Source: Bradyrhizobium sp. CIAT3101
GTDB taxonomy: Bacteria; Pseudomonadota; Alphaproteobacteria; Rhizobiales; Xanthobacteraceae
Assembly (NCBI RefSeq): GCF_029714945.1
Contig: NZ_CP121634.1
Coordinates: forward strand, 6,841,001 to 6,905,000
Length of the DNA: 64,000 nt
Direction of reading: 5' to 3'
A program made the translations under genes and the position numbers. Shown piece by piece: positions 1 through 9,591 of the stretch. The notes beneath the pieces were generated by a model. It ran no database searches. It had not been told where the DNA came from and worked only from the letters and a program-made list of their open reading frames with translations. Position 1 is the first letter of the stretch. Each line of letters begins with the position of its first letter.

Positions 1-1029
1 CTCGAATCCGTCGAACAAAAGTCCTTCCCGGTTACAGAAGCCCGGGTCATCACTCGCGCAGCGCCCGCGCTCGAGCGCGAATTTAAAACGCCCCTCAAGA
101 TCGCTGTCGCAGTTCTCGGCGTAGGGATATCTCTGGGATTTGCAATAGCGTTTGTTCGCGAGTTTACCGACAACGTGTTTCGCAGTGTTGGCCAAATCGA
201 GCGGAAGCTTCACAAGGATTGCATCACACCGGTGCCGCTGTGGAAAGAAGAGATCGACAGCAATCCAGCGCGCCCTCTCCCAACGGTAGCAGGAGAAAGA
301 CGCCTCGTTCGGTCGAAGGGACCAGCTTGGGCCAGCATCGAGTCTCCGCTTTCGAGCCACGCTGAAGCCATGCGTTCTATAAAGTTGTCGATTGATCTGA
401 ATTGCCCAGGCAAGGGTGCCAAGGTGATCGGTATGACATCCTCGCTTCCCAGAGAGGGCAAATCGACTGTCGCGGCCTCTCTTGCGCTAACCATAGCTGC
501 CGCCGGAGCCAAAGTGATGCTCCTCGATTTCGATCTCCGAAATCCAGCGCTGACTCGCACGTTGGCCTCCCAAGCGAACGTCGGCTTTCTCGACGTTATC
601 TCGGGAAGAACGCCGCTTACGGAAGCAATTTGGTCCGACCACACCAAGTACCTGTCGTTCCTGCCTACGATCACCAATGGTCTTTTCGTCCAAAGCAACG
701 AGATCATGGGTGCGCAGCTCACAAAGACATTTATCGACAAGCTCCGGGAAGAGTATGCCTACATCATCGTAGACTTGCCGCCCCTTGCACCTGTAATTGA
801 TGCAAAGGCAACAACCCACCTGATCGATGCATATCTGTTCGTTGTCGAATGGGGTGCCACGAAGGTTGACGTTGTCGAACACGCGCTTGGCAGAGCGCCC
901 GGAATTTCCGAGAATACACTCGGGGTTATCCTGAACAAAGTCGACATGGATAAGCTGCATAAGTACGACGGTGAGACCCGGACCTACTATGTCAACAAGC
1001 ACTACTCGCAGTACGGATACACGCACTAG
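1..1029 (+). CDS. C-terminal part of polysaccharide chain-length determinant / BY-type tyrosine autokinase (5' truncated by window)
   Basis: The reading frame is open from base 1, so the gene starts left of the window. About 343 codons are visible. They begin with the end of a Wzz-like periplasmic region and a hydrophobic segment (about 85-165) that would be the second membrane helix. The cytoplasmic kinase domain follows, with Walker A (LPREGKSTVA, near 450-480), Walker A' (VMLLDFDLR) and Walker B (YIIVDLPPL). The tail is rich in tyrosine (YDGETRTYYVNKHYSQYGY), as expected for the autophosphorylated cluster of ExoP/Wzc-type kinases. These proteins control polymer length and export of Wzy-dependent polysaccharides together with a Wza-type outer membrane protein; one is encoded at 28609-29802. 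The GTG near 175 is internal, not a start. Confidence 0.92.
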   Translation, partial: LESVEQKSFPVTEARVITRAAPALEREFKTPLKIAVAVLGVGISLGFAIAFVREFTDNVFRSVGQIERKLHKDCITPVPLWKEEIDSNPARPLPTVAGERRLVRSKGPAWASIESPLSSHAEAMRSIKLSIDLNCPGKGAKVIGMTSSLPREGKSTVAASLALTIAAAGAKVMLLDFDLRNPALTRTLASQANVGFLDVISGRTPLTEAIWSDHTKYLSFLPTITNGLFVQSNEIMGAQLTKTFIDKLREEYAYIIVDLPPLAPVIDAKATTHLIDAYLFVVEWGATKVDVVEHALGRAPGISENTLGVILNKVDMDKLHKYDGETRTYYVNKHYSQYGYTH

Positions 1030-1604
1030 AGTTTCGCACGGGCCCTCAGCCTTCCCAACGCCGCTCATCTCAATTGGGTGCAGCGTTGGATGGCGAAGTC
1101 TGCGTCTGATTGATAAGATTCCGTGGTGATTGGGTAGAGAACCTGACGCCCAGACGTCCGTAGCGGCCACTGCGTCCGCCTGCCATCTGATTTGATCCAT
1201 GAGAGGTGCCCGATCGGGATTAAGCGGTCGCGAACCCTATCATCCTAATGCGTTGAGCGAATGGTTGCCTCCTGCATCAACCGATCTCTATGGTGCTTCA
1301 GATGCGTCTGGTGCTTCCATCGAACACCGTCCTATTCTGGCTTCCGTGGCATCGGACTTGCCAGCTCCTATGCAATCGAGATTGCGTCTCCCGTCTCGTG
1401 CTTGCGTCGTTCTTCAGCTATCGTGCTGGATGGGCGCAGCCGGGCGTTGCTCCGTCGACAGATGACCTTCGGCCGCACTAGCCGCAATCCCCTGCCTCAC
1501 AGCCGCGAACTTTCAAATCGCCATGCCAGACTTGGCGCGATGGCTTAAGCTTAGAAGCAGGCAGCCTTAGCGAGCTTTCACCATGAAAGTTCCCTACTCC
1601 CGCT
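1030..1604. other. Intergenic stretch without a supported gene
   Basis: This separates two genes whose 3' ends face each other. Short open frames here have no recognisable domain or convincing ribosome binding site. A weak stem with a long loop (CCAACGC / GCGTTGG, about 1049-1096) lies shortly after the kinase stop codon, but it has no T-run and I do not call it a terminator. Confidence 0.5.
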
Positions 1605-2906
1605 TCACGATTTTTCGACTGCGACCTGGTAGGCCTCTTCGTGCCGTTGCCGGCGCGCCGCCAGGTGAAGGGCTACCCACAATCCCCCTCCGCGCGAGAC
1701 GTCCGAGAAGTACAGCGCGCCATAGATCCCGGCAGTGCCGTAGCTTGCGCCAAGCAAAACAACCATCATCGCACCAACCGCATTCGTTACACCACTTACG
1801 ACCGTCGATATTCTGTGGTGCTCTGCCGCGTTGAGAGCGTCAAACGCAAGGAATTGTACAGCGGTCGGGATCACCGTCCACGCGAGGGTTCTCACCACGT
1901 CTGAAGCTGCCAGGAAGGCGTGACCGAACACAAACGGCATATACGGTGCTATCAGGAAGAGACAGACACTCGTTCCCGCGCTGATCCCAACCGAGTAGGG
2001 AAGATATTTTGTAGCAAGCGCCAAGCTCGCCAGGGGCCCATCTCGGCCGGCAACTGCGAGTCTACCATAAATGACGCGATCAAATGCGCCCGGCACGACG
2101 AGCGCTGCGCCTATCAATCTACGGCCCGCGCCGTAGACACCGACGAAGTCGGGCGACGCGATAGCGCTCAGCACCAGAACGTCCACACTATGGCGGAGCA
2201 TGATGAGGAAACTTGAAAGGGCGAGACTTCCTCCGAGCCAGATCTCCTGACGAAGCACACACCAGTGCGGACGTCCAAAACGCCAGATCAACACGACGCA
2301 CATAAGCCCAATCGCGATGTGGATACCGGCCCACCATACCGCCCAGACCTCCAGCGAATTCATACCAACAATGCTACAGGCGACCAGCGCAGCTAACGCG
2401 CGCGCCACCCCGGTCCCGCCATTGATAAAATTGGCTGTTCTAAAATCCCCGCGAGCCAGAAAGATATTCTCGACCAAACTGAGGAATGAAGGAAATACCA
2501 CGTTGATTGGCACGAAAAGCAGCAGAATCTGGAGCCATATCGTGGGGTCACCTCTGTCCACTGTTGCGGCAAAGAGCATGCTGGCGACAACCAATACTGT
2601 CAGTACGACGCCTGTAAGAAGGATCATGAGCAGAGTATGGCCGAGGGCCTCGGCGTATCGTCCAGAGTCGCGGCTGACGATGCGGCGCAGCGCCTCGCCG
2701 GGACCAAGTCCGCACCACGCGTTTGCTAGGGCCGTCACTGCGCTGATCGTCGTCAATTCGCCAAATTGAGCAGCGCCGAGGGACCGGGCAAGAAGTACAA
2801 ATGCCACGGCCTGCGCGACGACACCGATGGACAAACTGCCAATCGAACCAGCAACGAGCCGGATCATTGGTAACTTCGGCCGGAAGAACTCTGCAATCCG
2901 AGGCAT
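1605..2906 (-). CDS. Polysaccharide/lipid-linked product flippase, MOP (Wzx-like) family
   Basis: This is a hydrophobic protein with about 12-14 predicted membrane segments. The N-terminal pattern (SIGVVAQAVAFVLLARSLGAAQFGEL) followed by glycine-rich helices is typical of MOP-superfamily O-antigen/exopolysaccharide flippases, which move undecaprenyl-linked glycans across the inner membrane. I place the start at the ATG at 2906; an upstream GTG at 2945 would add 13 residues. It is the last gene of a leftward series beginning with NRPS/PKS genes and lies about 210 bp downstream of the methyltransferase gene. It may therefore serve the polysaccharide, the peptide/polyketide product, or a conjugate. 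The substrate cannot be read from the sequence. Confidence 0.8.
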   Translation of the reverse strand: MPRIAEFFRPKLPMIRLVAGSIGSLSIGVVAQAVAFVLLARSLGAAQFGELTTISAVTALANAWCGLGPGEALRRIVSRDSGRYAEALGHTLLMILLTGVVLTVLVVASMLFAATVDRGDPTIWLQILLLFVPINVVFPSFLSLVENIFLARGDFRTANFINGGTGVARALAALVACSIVGMNSLEVWAVWWAGIHIAIGLMCVVLIWRFGRPHWCVLRQEIWLGGSLALSSFLIMLRHSVDVLVLSAIASPDFVGVYGAGRRLIGAALVVPGAFDRVIYGRLAVAGRDGPLASLALATKYLPYSVGISAGTSVCLFLIAPYMPFVFGHAFLAASDVVRTLAWTVIPTAVQFLAFDALNAAEHHRISTVVSGVTNAVGAMMVVLLGASYGTAGIYGALYFSDVSRGGGLWVALHLAARRQRHEEAYQVAVEKS

Positions 2907-3157
2907 ACTGCAATATTTTCTGTGCCATTGTGAACTCCGCGGCACCGCCCGCCCTCTCGCCGCGGCAAACGAGACGGCACGCAGAACTACCAGGGATTTG
3001 AAAATGGGCCGGCCCGTCCCATTGGCGCGTCCCTGCTCAGCTACCCAAGCACCCGTCTTACGTTAATCTGTCACTATTCATTTCGCAATACGACTTCCAG
3101 GCCTGGTTCGGAGGAGCAATTGGTACTTACTCCAATGTCGGTCGCGGGAAGCAATAT

Positions 3158-3964
3158 CTAGATCTCGCGCAGCCTTGCATAATAGCCACGGCTAACTGAA
3201 CGCCCCAAATGTGGATGAGTCTGAATAGTTCGGGACAAGCTCGGAATTAACCACTCATCTATAATGTCGTAACCAAGCTCTCCAAGTGTCGCAACAAACT
3301 CCGTTCTGTTGCGAATCTGGTACGGGATCTCCGCGCATCCGAAGTTCTCGAGTGTTACGACTGTAGGACCTTCGCGCGTCTGAATCTTGTTTATCAGCAA
3401 ATGCCGCGGAAGCGCCGGCAACTTCTTGAGGAACACATCGAAGGGAGCATCGAGGTATTGCAACAGGCCGGAAGCGAGCAAGACATCCGCATCGGGAGCA
3501 TCGGACAAGTCGTCAATGAACGAAACTCCTAGTAGCTTACCTTCCTCCAGAAACCTGCGCCCCACGCGGACGATCGCCGACAAATCATAGATAGTCCAGT
3601 TGATCGCTCTATCCACCTCCAAATGCCGGCCGAAAGCTCGGTGCTTGGTGCCAAGATGACCACCTGCATCTAGAATGACATCCACTGAAGGTAAGAGCCG
3701 ATCCAGCCAGAACATGACCGGATAGTCTTCCAGCTTTAGTTCCGACATGTACTCGAAGGAATGCATAACCACTTCGTCATTGTCATAACCAACGAGCGCG
3801 CCCGGCCGCACAGCCGCGACGGCCTCGCCAAATGACGCGTAGGCGCCACGGTGCCTCAGGTAGGAAGACCGAAGCAGCGCAAGCAAATGGCCGATCGCCC
3901 CACGAACAAAGAGGATCGGACGGGTCGAAATGGTCTGCTGTAATGTCGCCGGCAACTTGGACAT
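3158..3964 (-). CDS. Putative SAM-dependent methyltransferase, TIGR04325 family
   Basis: 268 residues. The central segment VDVILDAGGHLGTKHRAF is a glycine-rich loop at the expected SAM-binding position. The later pattern (DVLLASGLLQYLD, then LLINKI) matches the small TIGR04325 family found in polysaccharide and O-antigen clusters, where members are annotated as putative methyltransferases. It has no signal peptide and should be cytoplasmic. It lies 115 bp downstream of the PAF-acetylhydrolase-like gene on the same strand, so it may be the tail of the NRPS operon or part of the polysaccharide set. The acceptor (sugar hydroxyl, amine or carboxyl) is unknown, and methyl transfer itself has little experimental support for this family. 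Confidence 0.72.
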   Translation of the reverse strand: MSKLPATLQQTISTRPILFVRGAIGHLLALLRSSYLRHRGAYASFGEAVAAVRPGALVGYDNDEVVMHSFEYMSELKLEDYPVMFWLDRLLPSVDVILDAGGHLGTKHRAFGRHLEVDRAINWTIYDLSAIVRVGRRFLEEGKLLGVSFIDDLSDAPDADVLLASGLLQYLDAPFDVFLKKLPALPRHLLINKIQTREGPTVVTLENFGCAEIPYQIRNRTEFVATLGELGYDIIDEWLIPSLSRTIQTHPHLGRSVSRGYYARLREI

Positions 3965-4079
3965 CTTGACGAAAGACTCTTAGCTTTTCTCAGATCGGTT
4001 ATCCGACCAAAGGGCAGTTCACTCACTAACTACGCTTTCTCCCGCCAAACGTGTACATCATTCGGAATTCTTGCGATTT

Positions 4080-5597
4080 TTAATCCTTCTTAGTTAACCC
4101 TGGATCGTCAATTGGTTTGTTATCTATTCGCCCGCCGGAATGGGGGTCAGTAGCAACCGCCTGTGGGGAACTATTACTTCCCTCAGACGCACTTCCCGCC
4201 TTTTCAAAGCGATACTCCGCCAAATCACCTACCGGCTCCTCGAGCCACTTATGGTTGTTGCCACGCAAATACAATTCAAAGAACGCAAATGCATATCGAT
4301 CTATCGTCCCGGCGACTCTCACGGGATCAATCGCGCCGGAGCGACTGAAGAAATGTATGGGAGATGAGAATGCGTAGTCTGAGAAGTTGAAGTGCTTTGC
4401 CGGCTTTATCGTCAGCCAATATCCTCCGAATGTCGAAAAGAGTTTCCGTGCTTGGACGAATTGCTCCCAATCCAATGCTTTCTCCCGGCGTTTTGGTAGG
4501 CTGAGTTCCGAGGACCTCTGAGGATCGATCGGATCGGCTTCGCTCATAAAAAATAGCGGGGCTATTCCTCGCTGTTTCAAGGATTCACCGGCCATAAAGC
4601 CATCCATATTGAGACACGCTTTGAATCTGCTGTCGCGCCAACAAGCCTGCGCAGCAACACCTCCGCCCAGCGAGAAGCCGAATATTCCCAGGCGATCCAG
4701 ATCGAGGCGATTTGCAAAGAGGTCGGCCGAATCGGCTTCATCAAGTTGCCCCAACGCATTCACGACGAAGCGCACGTCGTCGGTCCTGGCCTGGATTTCG
4801 GTTTCGGCGGTTTCTAGAAATCGATTGAACGAGGATTCTGTCGAGTAGAAGTCTTCATCCAACAACCTGCTCCTGATCACATGGCCGTCCGGAAAGACCG
4901 TCGCAAATGAACTGTAGGGATGATCAATTCCCACAATGACATAACCTCTGCTGGCCAGTTCTTCGGCCAGATGGGTATTCTCAGTCCGCATTCCGTTCCA
5001 GGAAGGCGCATATAGGAGGACTGGATACCGTGATTGGGACTTGCGGAGAGAGGCATCGATTATGGAGTGAGTCTTTGCCAATGAGAAACGGGCGTCCCAC
5101 ACAGTCGTGGTCGCTCTTTGCTGATAGGCGGCCACCTTCCCCATGGAGGACCGATCCGTCGGATACCAGATTTGCACCATAAGTTCCCGCGGCCCGCCGA
5201 GATCCGCCGGATTTGTTCGGCCCCGGTCGATGAAGAGACGGCTTGTGGTCCCAACAGGATATGGCCCGGTTGGCGAAGGAAGCTCAAACACGGGAAAGAC
5301 TGTGCTCAGGACAATTCCGACACCCACGCAGCCTAGTCCGAGCACATTTATGATGTAGTGGGTTTGTACATCCATCGCCCATTGCGAGGCGACTGCCTGA
5401 TATGTCGCGGCAATGAACACAAGGTAGATGGGAAGCATCTCCCACCGAGCGCTCTCGATTATCAAATGCAGAATGATGATCGGAAGGCAGACGAGAGGCA
5501 GACAGGCGAAGCATGAATAGTTGTCGCGATGCGGCGAGATCTGGTAGGTTAAATAGGCAACTAGCACAACAGTCGTTGTCAGCTCAAAAATGCGCAT
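4080..5597 (-). CDS. Membrane-anchored alpha/beta hydrolase, platelet-activating-factor acetylhydrolase-like
   Basis: About 505 residues from the ATG at 5597, which has a GGGGAG ribosome site 8 nt upstream. An in-frame GTG at 5672 has no such site. The first ~110 residues form four hydrophobic helices. A PAF-AH-type hydrolase domain follows: the oxyanion/strand region (RELMVQIWYPTD), the nucleophile elbow GFSLGGG (Ser about residue 309), an acid-loop candidate (MSEADP) and the family-typical HFNFSD histidine. The family cleaves short acyl esters from lipids, and bacterial relatives include polyester and peptide-ester hydrolases. It sits 80 bp behind the C-C-T-TE gene, so it is probably co-transcribed and may act on the NRPS product or its lipid carrier at the membrane. 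The substrate is inferred only from position. Confidence 0.78.
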   Translation of the reverse strand: MRIFELTTTVVLVAYLTYQISPHRDNYSCFACLPLVCLPIIILHLIIESARWEMLPIYLVFIAATYQAVASQWAMDVQTHYIINVLGLGCVGVGIVLSTVFPVFELPSPTGPYPVGTTSRLFIDRGRTNPADLGGPRELMVQIWYPTDRSSMGKVAAYQQRATTTVWDARFSLAKTHSIIDASLRKSQSRYPVLLYAPSWNGMRTENTHLAEELASRGYVIVGIDHPYSSFATVFPDGHVIRSRLLDEDFYSTESSFNRFLETAETEIQARTDDVRFVVNALGQLDEADSADLFANRLDLDRLGIFGFSLGGGVAAQACWRDSRFKACLNMDGFMAGESLKQRGIAPLFFMSEADPIDPQRSSELSLPKRREKALDWEQFVQARKLFSTFGGYWLTIKPAKHFNFSDYAFSSPIHFFSRSGAIDPVRVAGTIDRYAFAFFELYLRGNNHKWLEEPVGDLAEYRFEKAGSASEGSNSSPQAVATDPHSGGRIDNKPIDDPGLTKKD

Positions 5598-5611
5598 CCT
5601 TTGCTCTCCCC
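5598..5611 (-). promoter_or_regulatory. Ribosome binding site deciding the hydrolase start
   Basis: GGGGAG (minus strand, plus coordinates 5606-5611) lies 8 nt before the ATG at 5597. The alternative upstream GTG at 5672 is preceded by CCTCC, not by a purine-rich site, so the internal ATG is preferred. Confidence 0.6.
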
Positions 5612-5677
5612 GGCGACCAAGCCCCATGGCCACGCATGACTTCGCCGCAGAACCCAAGCCAGCTGACTTCACGGAGG

Positions 5678-8600
5678 CTAACTAAGATAGCTTCTCAGTT
5701 GCTCCGCCACCTTGCAAACATGCGGCTCGCGCATGAATGACAAGTGATCGCCGGGCACATAATTAACGCTGACACCTTTTAGCGCGACTAGCTCCCACCC
5801 AAGGGATTTGTTGAGGTCGTACTCGGGGTCGCGTCCCTCTACCCTGAAGAGAATGATGCGCGCCGAGATGGGCTTTGGCCGATAAGATCTCGCGACCGCC
5901 TTGAACATCGTCAGGTTGTCTCGCAATTGAACCGGCATTGGCCGCCCTGCCAAACGAGCGACCCGCTGCGCAAACTTCCATAATTGCAAGCGCAGGTTCT
6001 TCCGCAAGAAGAAGACCGCGCTTGAGACGGCGACGTCGGCTCTGTGATCAGCAATCCGACGGTAGTATCGCTTGATCCGATCAAGGCCCCGAACGCCCCA
6101 AAAGCGGTACCACTCCTTAAACGGCAGATGGCGATAATACCCGAGATTGCCCGTATCCAACATCACAAGGATCGGTACCTCCTCCCCTTCCGCGATCAAT
6201 TGTGCGGCCATTTCGAACGCGACGACCCCACCGAACGAATACCCGCATATTCGATAGGGCCCCTTGGCCTGCGTGCGACGTATTTCGCTGTTATACAACT
6301 TGGCGAGTTCAGCAACCGTCATCGCCTTTTGAGCACCATCAAGCTCAGGTGATGCAAGTCCATACACAGGCTGATCATGAGGCAACGCTTTGGCCAATTC
6401 TTCATAAGCAAGTACATGGCCGCCGCCACCATGCACACAAAAGAGCGGTATCATTGTTCCGGCTTCTCGAAGGGGCACGAGCGAAGAGTGCTGGCCATCG
6501 TTACCAACCGTTATAGCCACGGCGACCTGCTCGATCGTACGATCGACCAGCAACTTTGACAAATCTGTCTTAACGCCAAACTCCTTCTGTATCTCTGCAA
6601 TTAATGAAGCTGCCAATAGCGAATGCCCGCCGAGCTCGAAGAAGTCGTCGCGGACACCGACCTTCGGCAGCTCAAAAAGCCTCTCCCAAATCGACGCTAG
6701 CTTCGCCTCAACTAGATTGCGGGGCCCAACAAATTCCTGGAAGGGCATCGGGACAATAGTCGCCGGATGGACGGGCCGCGGGACAATCGGCGGAATCAGC
6801 TGGGAAATTCGCTTGCCTGGCCTCTCTGCAACTTCCTCGAGTATTGATCGATAGTAGGATATGATGTTGCGTATTGAGACCGGCTCAAAGAGACCCTGAT
6901 CATACTCAACGGTCAACCACACCTCGCCCTCGCGCTCGATGATTGCGAGTTGAAGCTCAAACGGATTTCCGACGCTGATCGACGGAACCGGCGTAATGGC
7001 GAGATTCCCCGCCTCACGCCGCTGCAAAAATGCGGATTGATATAGAAAGTAGAACTGAAACAGTGGATTTCTGCCCCGCACAGATCGCATTTTGAGTTGC
7101 GCCAGTATGCTCTCGAATGGCAAAACGGCGTGATCGAGCGCATCCATAACGACGCCGCTAACGTATTCCAGAACATCGCTCAACCGCGGATCGTCCGCCA
7201 GATTAAGCCTAATTGCGATTGGTCCGGAGAACGGGCCGATTACAGACTCTGTCTGTGTGCTACGGTTCGCGCTTGGGGATCCTATCGTCAAGTCTTGCTG
7301 ATTTGTGTAGCGCTCCAGCAAAATCGCAAATGCTGCCAAAGTTAGCATGTACATCGTGACATTCGCCGACCGGCTCCGCTCCTTCAGCCGCTCGACCAAC
7401 CTTCCTTCCAATCGAACTCTCTCGATTGCGCCGCGAACCTGATGCCGCTGACCAGGAGGATGATCGCTCGGAAAATCCAGCACGGGAAGAGGTCCAGCGA
7501 GCGACTTGATCCAATATGCCAAGTGCTGATTGGCCTCGTCAGACTCAAGCCATTGGTTTTGCCAAACTGCAAAATCCGCATACTGGACAGATAATGGCGC
7601 AAGGGCGGCAGCCCGATCTCCGGCGAACGCCTCGTACATGGCCCAGAACTCACGCTGCAGAATGCTTTGAGACCATCCATCGGAGATGATGTGGTGCACA
7701 ACAACAACCAGAACGTGATCCTCCGGGCTGAGGCGGAGTAGTCGTACTCTCGCCAGAGGCCCACACTCGAGGTCAAACGGCTTTTGCGTCTCATCACGTA
7801 GCAATTTATCCAGATCAGAATTCCCTTGGGGCAATACCTCGCTCAGATCGGAGAAATGCAGCTCACAATTTCCACGGGCCCAAATAATCTGGCTTAGTTC
7901 GCCATCCTGCTCTCGGAACGTCGTACGAAGACCTTCGTGCCTTTGTACGAGAGAGATCAGACTTCTCTCGAGCAATTCGGCCACAAGAGGGCCTGCAATT
8001 CGCACCGCGGACGGCATGTTGAACGCAGCATCGTCAGGTCTTAGCCGCGAGAGATTCCAAAATCGCTTCTGACTGGCACTGGCCGGAAATTCGCTGCCGT
8101 CATCAAGCGAACCCGCATCCGCGGTCGAAGGTTCGAGGGAAGTCGTCAACTCGCACGGCGGACACGCCGAGATGTTTTGAGAGTGATCCCCTGCGGAAGG
8201 CAGCTCGGAGAGCTTCATATCGGGGTTTGCAACAATGGCTCGAAGCGTCTGTTCGAAACCATCAATCAGCCGATCACCTGTCGCCGCGCTGTAGCGATCG
8301 GTACTGTACTCGAGCGACAACCGCCACCCCTCAGCTCGCTCGACCAAGAAAAAGTTAAGATCGTAGAGAGCGCCGGGTGACACTGATGGAATTGGGGCAA
8401 CCCGAACGTCCGCCCAATCAAACTCCGAGTTAACGGCTCCGCCGAACGCTCGCTGACACACGAAGTTGACGAAGCAAAACTGTCCGTCGCGCGGCTTAGC
8501 ATCGTCAGGCAGCGCTTCCATAATGCTCTCGAACGGAACCACACTGTGCGCAAGGGCGTCCCAGATATCATCACGGACGCGAACTGCTAATTGCTTCAAG

Positions 8601-9583
8601 CTCGGGTCGTTTGATAAGTCAGCCCGAAGAGCCACCTGATTCACAAATAGCCCAACCAGAGACTCGAGTTCGGGCTGGTTCCGGCCCGCCAGAGGTGTCC
8701 ACATCGCAATGTCCGATGCCCCCGTGAACCGATGCAGCATCGCAAGGCATGCAGCAAACGTCGTGCTGAACATCGTGCCGCCGTACTGGTCGCTGAACAT
8801 CTTCAGCGAACTGGCCATGCTCTTTGGCAAGAGACGCGAGACTATCGCGCTATCGATCGTGCGCTCAGCTTTCGCCTGCGGATCCGGCTCCAATCTGAAT
8901 GGTCGGTAGCCATGAAACTTGCGGCTCCAGTAGCCCAGCTCTCTCTCGTGCGCTTCCTCGGCTCGTTCGTCGCTCCAGACGACATAGTCCGGAAACTGAA
9001 TTGAAAGGGAGGGCAGATCTGACGCTCGTTCCTCAGAAATGGCGATGTAGAGCTTCTGCAACTCGCGCATGACGACGCCAATCGACCAGCCATCACAGAT
9101 GATGTGATGAAGGGTCAACATCAGGACATATCGAAACTCGTCGGTACGCAGAAGCCCGACACGAATCAGCGGGCCTCTCTCGAGATTGAACAGACGCGCC
9201 GCCTCTGCCGCACAGATTCTGTCTATCTCGGCCTCTTGTCGCAAGCCGGACAGATGCCGAAGATCGACCACCGGAATTAGCAAACTGAGCGAGGGTGCAA
9301 TCAGCTGACAAATGTCTCCATCAACGGACGCAAATGTTGCCCGGAGAACCTCGTGCCGGGCGACAATTTCGTTGAAGCTGCGCTGCAGCGCAGAGAGATC
9401 GAGTGAGCCTTGAAGACTCCAGCGGAATGAGGCGTTGTATGCTGAACTCGCCGGTCGCTTCTGATTGGCAATCCAGATTCGCCTTTGTGCGGGCGAAACC
9501 GGAAACGCAAATACGTCGCCGTCCGATCTGGCGGACGCCCCAGGAGCACCTCGACCTCCCTGCATAGGATTTAGAACGGTCAT
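5678..9583 (-). CDS. NRPS with tandem condensation domains and thioesterase: C-C-T-TE, no adenylation domain
   Basis: 1301 residues. C1 spans about 25-450 with HHIICDG (H159/H160, D164). C2 spans about 495-930 with HHIISDG (H630/H631, D635). The carrier domain is at about 955-1025 with FFELGGHS (S988 carries the phosphopantetheine arm). The thioesterase is at about 1045-1300 with GYSFGG (S1116) and a C-terminal GDHLSF histidine. Both C domains keep the full active-site motif. No A-domain cores (YTSGSTG, TGD, NGK) occur anywhere, so S988 must be loaded in trans or receive the chain without a new monomer. It follows the PKS-NRPS gene after 8 bp and carries the only thioesterase seen in the window, so it is probably the terminal condensation and release protein. 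Release could be hydrolysis, macrocyclisation or transfer to an acceptor. Confidence 0.93.
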   Translation of the reverse strand: MTVLNPMQGGRGAPGASARSDGDVFAFPVSPAQRRIWIANQKRPASSAYNASFRWSLQGSLDLSALQRSFNEIVARHEVLRATFASVDGDICQLIAPSLSLLIPVVDLRHLSGLRQEAEIDRICAAEAARLFNLERGPLIRVGLLRTDEFRYVLMLTLHHIICDGWSIGVVMRELQKLYIAISEERASDLPSLSIQFPDYVVWSDERAEEAHERELGYWSRKFHGYRPFRLEPDPQAKAERTIDSAIVSRLLPKSMASSLKMFSDQYGGTMFSTTFAACLAMLHRFTGASDIAMWTPLAGRNQPELESLVGLFVNQVALRADLSNDPSLKQLAVRVRDDIWDALAHSVVPFESIMEALPDDAKPRDGQFCFVNFVCQRAFGGAVNSEFDWADVRVAPIPSVSPGALYDLNFFLVERAEGWRLSLEYSTDRYSAATGDRLIDGFEQTLRAIVANPDMKLSELPSAGDHSQNISACPPCELTTSLEPSTADAGSLDDGSEFPASASQKRFWNLSRLRPDDAAFNMPSAVRIAGPLVAELLERSLISLVQRHEGLRTTFREQDGELSQIIWARGNCELHFSDLSEVLPQGNSDLDKLLRDETQKPFDLECGPLARVRLLRLSPEDHVLVVVVHHIISDGWSQSILQREFWAMYEAFAGDRAAALAPLSVQYADFAVWQNQWLESDEANQHLAYWIKSLAGPLPVLDFPSDHPPGQRHQVRGAIERVRLEGRLVERLKERSRSANVTMYMLTLAAFAILLERYTNQQDLTIGSPSANRSTQTESVIGPFSGPIAIRLNLADDPRLSDVLEYVSGVVMDALDHAVLPFESILAQLKMRSVRGRNPLFQFYFLYQSAFLQRREAGNLAITPVPSISVGNPFELQLAIIEREGEVWLTVEYDQGLFEPVSIRNIISYYRSILEEVAERPGKRISQLIPPIVPRPVHPATIVPMPFQEFVGPRNLVEAKLASIWERLFELPKVGVRDDFFELGGHSLLAASLIAEIQKEFGVKTDLSKLLVDRTIEQVAVAITVGNDGQHSSLVPLREAGTMIPLFCVHGGGGHVLAYEELAKALPHDQPVYGLASPELDGAQKAMTVAELAKLYNSEIRRTQAKGPYRICGYSFGGVVAFEMAAQLIAEGEEVPILVMLDTGNLGYYRHLPFKEWYRFWGVRGLDRIKRYYRRIADHRADVAVSSAVFFLRKNLRLQLWKFAQRVARLAGRPMPVQLRDNLTMFKAVARSYRPKPISARIILFRVEGRDPEYDLNKSLGWELVALKGVSVNYVPGDHLSFMREPHVCKVAEQLRSYLS

Positions 9584-9591
9584 TCTCGCTC

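Noticed and set aside
1040..1100. Possible terminator after the kinase gene
   Set aside because: Stem of 7 bp with a loop of over 20 nt and no T-run.
487..1200. 237-codon open frame antisense to the BY-kinase gene
   Set aside because: Shadow of the kinase reading frame; no domain or ribosome site.
1199..1548. Overlapping open frames after the kinase gene
   Set aside because: Low-complexity translations, no recognisable features, mutually overlapping.
1920..2769. Plus-strand open frames of about 100-150 codons
   Set aside because: Antisense to the flippase gene, which has clear membrane-helix coding signal.
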